Assembly (NCBI GenBank): GCA_016648135.1
Contig: JADDOH010004207.1
Span: 62,001-126,000 of the forward strand
Length of the DNA stretch: 64,000 bases
Direction of reading: 5' to 3'
DNA from: Agrypnia vestita
Taxonomy: Eukaryota > Arthropoda > Insecta > Trichoptera > Phryganeidae
Positions within the stretch are counted from its first letter, which is position 1; each line of letters opens with the position of its first letter. The translations under genes and the position numbers were made by a program. The notes below the pieces were generated by a model. It did not search any database, had not been told where the DNA came from, and saw only the letters and a program-made list of their open reading frames with translations. Shown here piece by piece: positions 60,257 through 64,000 of the stretch.

Positions 60257-60612
60257 CATATAAGTATTTGGAAGAAGAAAATTATACGACTATAAAAACA
60301 GGTATTTTATTTAGATACTATAAATTAAACAACTCATAATTAATCGCGATTTCAGGGTTTAACAGAGCCAGCCACAATACGCTACAGGTAGATTCATGCC
60401 TGAGTTGTGAGTCAAAAATGTCCTAACAAAAATATCTACATGAAAATATCAATAGCTAGGAAATATGCTACTTCAAATTCTGCATTTTTTAAAAATATTG
60501 TTATATTAAATATATTTATAAAAATTCTGACTTATTTTCTGTAAACGTTTTACAATCATGAAATTAACTTATAATGAATTTAAAAATTTTATTCACTTTA
60601 ATACAGGTCGCA

Positions 60613-60773
60613 TCTAAATATAATTATTTCATTGTCTGTCTGTCGGTTGGTAAATTCGTAGCTTACTGTAATTAAAACCTTACATAATTAGAGTGTGCCA
60701 CGCAATAGCTCAGGCAACACGCGACCGTGACCCGCCTACTGAATTACCGTGATTTTCACGGGCACACGGCTAG
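60613..60773 (+). mobile_element. HelA, short copy with both Helitron ends
   Basis: It starts TCTAAATATAATTATTTC after A60612 and ends CTAG before T60774. A perfect 6-bp hairpin, CCGTGA/TCACGG with a TTT loop (60747-60761), stands 8 bases before CTAG. These are the three diagnostic Helitron marks. Length is 161 bp and nothing is encoded. Confidence 0.75.
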
Positions 60774-60964
60774 TAAAATAATATAAACCTCTGATTTTTT
60801 TTTTCATATTTCTACAAACTTTCAGTTGACTAGAGTATTATAGCGAATGAATTTTTAGTAATAATTACTGGATAATTTATACAGCGCTGTTTTCATGAGA
60901 ACTCACCCCAATTGATATTTTTAGGATAAGTTTAGAAGATAGTCAGAAATATTGAAAAAAAATT

Positions 60965-61072
60965 AGAGACATGTAGAGATGTGACCAAGAAATACATGTC
61001 GCATTAATATTATTAATATTTTCAAACTAAGCTAAACGCTTGTGTTATGAAAATAGGAATAATATGCTGGTC
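60965..61072 (-). repeat. SINE family A, copy 8, 5'-truncated
   Basis: The reverse complement shows 'cctattttcataacacaagc', 'gtttagcttagtttgaaaat' and the tail 'gacatgtatttc'. The tRNA-like head is missing. Confidence 0.7.
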
Positions 61073-61274
61073 TAGTAATGGTTAACTTATGAGTAAAGAA
61101 GACCCCTTAAAGTTTTTGCTACTAGCTAGAGTCACCCTTTATACTTTGATATTAGGCCGTTGTTGCTAGAACATTTTCGACTCATAAAGTATTATGAACT
61201 AGCACTGTTACACAATCTACATAATAATTTGAAAAATACATTTCCACCATTATTTTCCCTAATAGATATATTAA

Positions 61275-61500
61275 TCATCATCATCACTCTTGGCACTACA
61301 ACCCTTGGTGGGTCTTGGTCTCCTCAATAATCTTCCTCCACTCATCTCGGACTAGTGCCAGCTCTCTCCAGTTTCGAAGCTCCAAGGCAGAGATGTCTTT
61401 GAGAACGCTGTCACTCCATCTTAATTTTGGCCTTCCTAAGCTCCTTCGCCCTATTGGCCTTGAGTTCAGCAGGGACTTTGGTGCTTGATGCTCGGACAAG
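61275..61500 (-). pseudogene. Non-LTR retrotransposon 3' fragment, copy 3
   Basis: One uninterrupted minus-strand frame carries RSLGRPKLRWSDSVLKDI, LRNWRELALVRDEWRKIIEE and the stop after THQGL, then the (TGAT)n tail. This is the best-kept copy of the family at 19290 and 34655, but only the last 67 codons are left. Confidence 0.85.
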
Positions 61501-61689
61501 ATATATTAATAGATTACTAAATAAAATTTATACAGAAATTTGTTTACAACACATGAGTTTATTAATGTTACCAAAGTCCTAGGTAATTTCCTTCATTGGA
61601 GTGATATACAAATAATCGCAAAAATTATTATCTTCTTTTCAAAATTCCACTTTTAAAAATATTGAAAAATAATAATTGTAGTAGCTTTT

Positions 61690-61860
61690 AAAAATAAATA
61701 GTGTGAATAATATGGGAAATGACATAAAAGATCGGAAATCATCACAAACATTAAAAGAAGTATTTTTATCACTATGATAAAATAAATTATTGTTCAAAAT
61801 CCGTTGGTTAAATAAAAAAACTCAAGTGTTTATTTATTTAACCAACTGATTTTGTATAGT
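61690..61860 (-). repeat. Dispersed repeat D2, minus copy
   Basis: Inverse of 58812-58955. At its right end 'taaccaactgatttt' occurs a second time in direct order, so this copy is slightly longer. Confidence 0.7.
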
Positions 61861-62970
61861 TTCTTGTATAGTAAAAAATAAATATGTAAGTGATTTGAAA
61901 TGTGGAAGAAAAATTTGTCAAAATTACCATGACTGGTAAATTTACAGTTGTCTATTTTTTTTCAGTCTACATTGTTTGAATTATCAAAGAAACATATTGT
62001 TTGAAGAATCTATCACCAATAAAACAAAATTTCATGTGACATTTTTAATTCCAGTTTAGCACATAAAGATTCGCTAATAAAAACACCCCACCATCCTGAA
62101 TTCATAATGCAATCACAAACAAATTATTATACCTATTTGTTTAACCTTATATATATTTCACATCTCCATTTTCTAAACTATGTTTTATCTTATATCTTCA
62201 CACCTCTTTTTTCTAAATTACTGTTATAACTTTCAACAACAATCTATACTATGTAAATTCTGTAATTTTTTGCTGTTCCATTCTTTGGATTTTTTTGTAT
62301 ATATTATTATGTAAAAGGTACTTCTGTACCGTATATTAAATAAATAAATAGATAAATAAGTAAATTAATTTATTAATTAATAAACAAATATAAGAAAATA
62401 TATTCGTAAATTTTTAACCTTTGATATATTTTATACATGTCTGGTCATCACAATCTGGGTATTTGGAGACTTCTCACGATTGAGTTTGATTCAAGCTTCA
62501 GTCTCAAAAGTTTTCACAAATGTTACAAAACGAATTACATATTCCTACTCTCTTTGACTAACATTCCCGGATATTCCCAGACATACCTTAACCCTATTAT
62601 GACGAACGTAGCAAGGCAGACGTACAAATCTCTAGAGGCCATAGTTTTGGACGTGCATTATGGACCCCGGGGTGGAATATCTAAGAGAAGGTCCTATATT
62701 TCAACCCTTAACGACGTCAAGGGGTACATAATCTAAGTATTTAGTAATACGAGTTCAGAACTAAGGGAGAGGTTAATATTTAAATACACCATGGCAAAAG
62801 GAAACACACTTTTACTTTGAAAATTATATGAATTACCCATGTTGACTCATTATATATTAAATTTACTAAAATTTTACTTCTATATGCGTAAATAATTGGA
62901 TATTTTTCATTTCATTACTAATAATTTTATGTCTTTCAAGCGATATTTTTTGTGTTACTATATAGTAAAT
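61861..62970. other. Noncoding stretch
   Basis: The 62140-62390 part ends 'cttctgtaccgtatattaaa' and (TAAA)n, like a LINE 3' end. The 99-codon frame at 62437-62736 has no recognisable domain. No gene supported. Confidence 0.5.
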
Positions 62971-63140
62971 GAAGGGTATAAAAGCAAAGTAGCAAGCAAT
63001 ATCCAAAAAAAAAGAAAAAAAAATTGATTGCAATCACCGAGGATAACTAATTTGGAATGTGCTGAAGTCAAGATTTATAGGAAATATTGCTCCATCCCTC
63101 CCAAAATCATGTTTCCAAATCACTATTAAAAGCAAAGGTT
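62971..63140. mobile_element. FB2 foldback MITE, decayed copy 3
   Basis: 'gaagggtataaaagcaaagt', 'gattgcaatcaccgaggata', 'aatgtgctgaa' and 'tttataggaaatatt' follow the left half of 14621-14860. Confidence 0.6.
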
Positions 63141-63420
63141 GCAATATACAATTTAAATAATTAACTCTAGGATATTTCACGTGACAAAATGGCCGCTTCA
63201 TACTAAAGTGAGAATCGATGTCAATTTTAAACTAAAACGTCATAGCAAAGCATATATTTGGTAGCAAACACAAGAATATCTATATTTATAATTTAAATAT
63301 ATATTTATACCAAAAGAAAAACTCCGGTGGTAATTGTCTTTTTTAAATCTTACTTTTATTAAGAAGTAGGATTTATAGATAACTGAGAAATTTTCTCGAG
63401 TAATGACCGGTTTTTTATAA

Positions 63421-63600
63421 CTATATCCAATAAAATTAGAATGCACTCATCGAGGATTACTAATATACAATGTACTGAATTCGAGATTTTACAGGAAATA
63501 TAGCCTTTAAATTTATAGGAAATATGATTTTGGAAGGGACAAAAACATGAAAAAATTTAAAATTCAGTACATTTTAAAAGTAATAATTCAATCATTTTTC
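63421..63600. mobile_element. FB2 foldback MITE, decayed copy 4
   Basis: 'gaatgcactcatcgaggatt', 'gtactgaattcgag', 'tttataggaaatatgatttt' and, inverted, 'aattcagtacattttaa'. The central hairpin of the family is preserved, the outer ends are not. Confidence 0.6.
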
Positions 63601-64000
63601 AAACTTTTTTATCCTATTTCATTTTAAGTCTGTCCGGTTGTTTATTAAAAAGTGTTAGAATTACGTACTGTTTGGTCAGGTCTCCGTAATTTTTTTGTTT
63701 TTCTTATTTTTTATTTTTTTATTCGAAATTTGTCGTGTCGTATATTTGTGTTCTATTCGTATTTTTAATCTGCCCTTTGCGCATTCTTCCAATGTCAGTT
63801 TTTACTGAAGTTGTTTTTGTGATTGATGACATATTATACATTTAACACAATCATAATCAGTGAGATTTAAAACTTTAAATCAGTCCTTACAAACATATTT
63901 TTATTTTTTAATTGCAATAGTTTTAATTATTCTTATTTGTAGTTGTTTTATTTTGTCCAATTATTGCAACTGGGTCATGGGTATGGAAGGTAAAAAACAC
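63601..64000. other. Noncoding end of window
   Basis: AT-rich; nothing recognised. Confidence 0.6.

Noticed and set aside
62437..62736. 99-codon open frame
   Set aside because: No recognisable domain or splice context; internal repeats of composition suggest noncoding DNA.
1..64000. CRISPR array, operon or prophage
   Set aside because: Direct repeats here are TE-derived or microsatellites without spacers; gene structure is spliced and eukaryotic.

Overview
This is AT-rich eukaryotic DNA, most probably from a moth or butterfly. It holds one complete protein-coding gene in a sea of degraded mobile elements. The lepidopteran reading rests on three things: the gene type and its exon layout, a Lep1-type Helitron (a TC start and a CTAG end, inserted between A and T), and RTE-type LINE 3' tails with the 'GGCCTATATCC...CAGTGG' signature common in Lepidoptera. 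No bacterial features are present (operons, Shine-Dalgarno sites, CRISPR).

The complete gene is a membrane-bound UDP-glycosyltransferase (UGT) on the plus strand, with four exons: 13833-14076, 26945-27543, 28647-28869 and 30323-30852. The three splice junctions keep frame exactly and give 531 residues: signal peptide, acceptor-binding N domain, donor-sugar signature, one C-terminal membrane helix and a KKxx ER-retrieval tail. Intron 1 is 12.9 kb long and is packed with LINE, Helitron-like, SINE and foldback elements.

Two further single exons suggest that other genes cross the window. A 137-bp minus-strand exon (46649-46785) encodes part of a CUB-like extracellular domain. A plus-strand candidate first exon (56005-56091) encodes a signal peptide, just downstream of a G-quadruplex-prone, CpG-richer stretch.

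The rest is repeats. There is a near-intact mariner (6749-8032) with perfect 29-bp inverted repeats, a DD34D transposase and a single frameshift. A tRNA-derived SINE family has about nine copies or fragments and a second SINE family has two. A Helitron-like family, here called HelA, has about eleven fragments. Fragments of several LINE families occur, together with several foldback MITE families. Three dispersed loci carry a hammerhead-ribozyme-like core of the kind known from Penelope-like retroelements. One tRNA-like sequence has an intact pol III promoter but an unpaired anticodon arm. Several GC-richer unique stretches (4240-4450, 34990-35460, 39840-40110, 45060-45330, 47455-47960, 51650-51830, 53740-53960) fit no repeat family seen here and are candidate regulatory DNA. 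I found no clear new multi-gene system. The most checkable novelties are the two orphan exons, the hammerhead-like repeats, the foldback families and the duplicated end of UGT exon 1.
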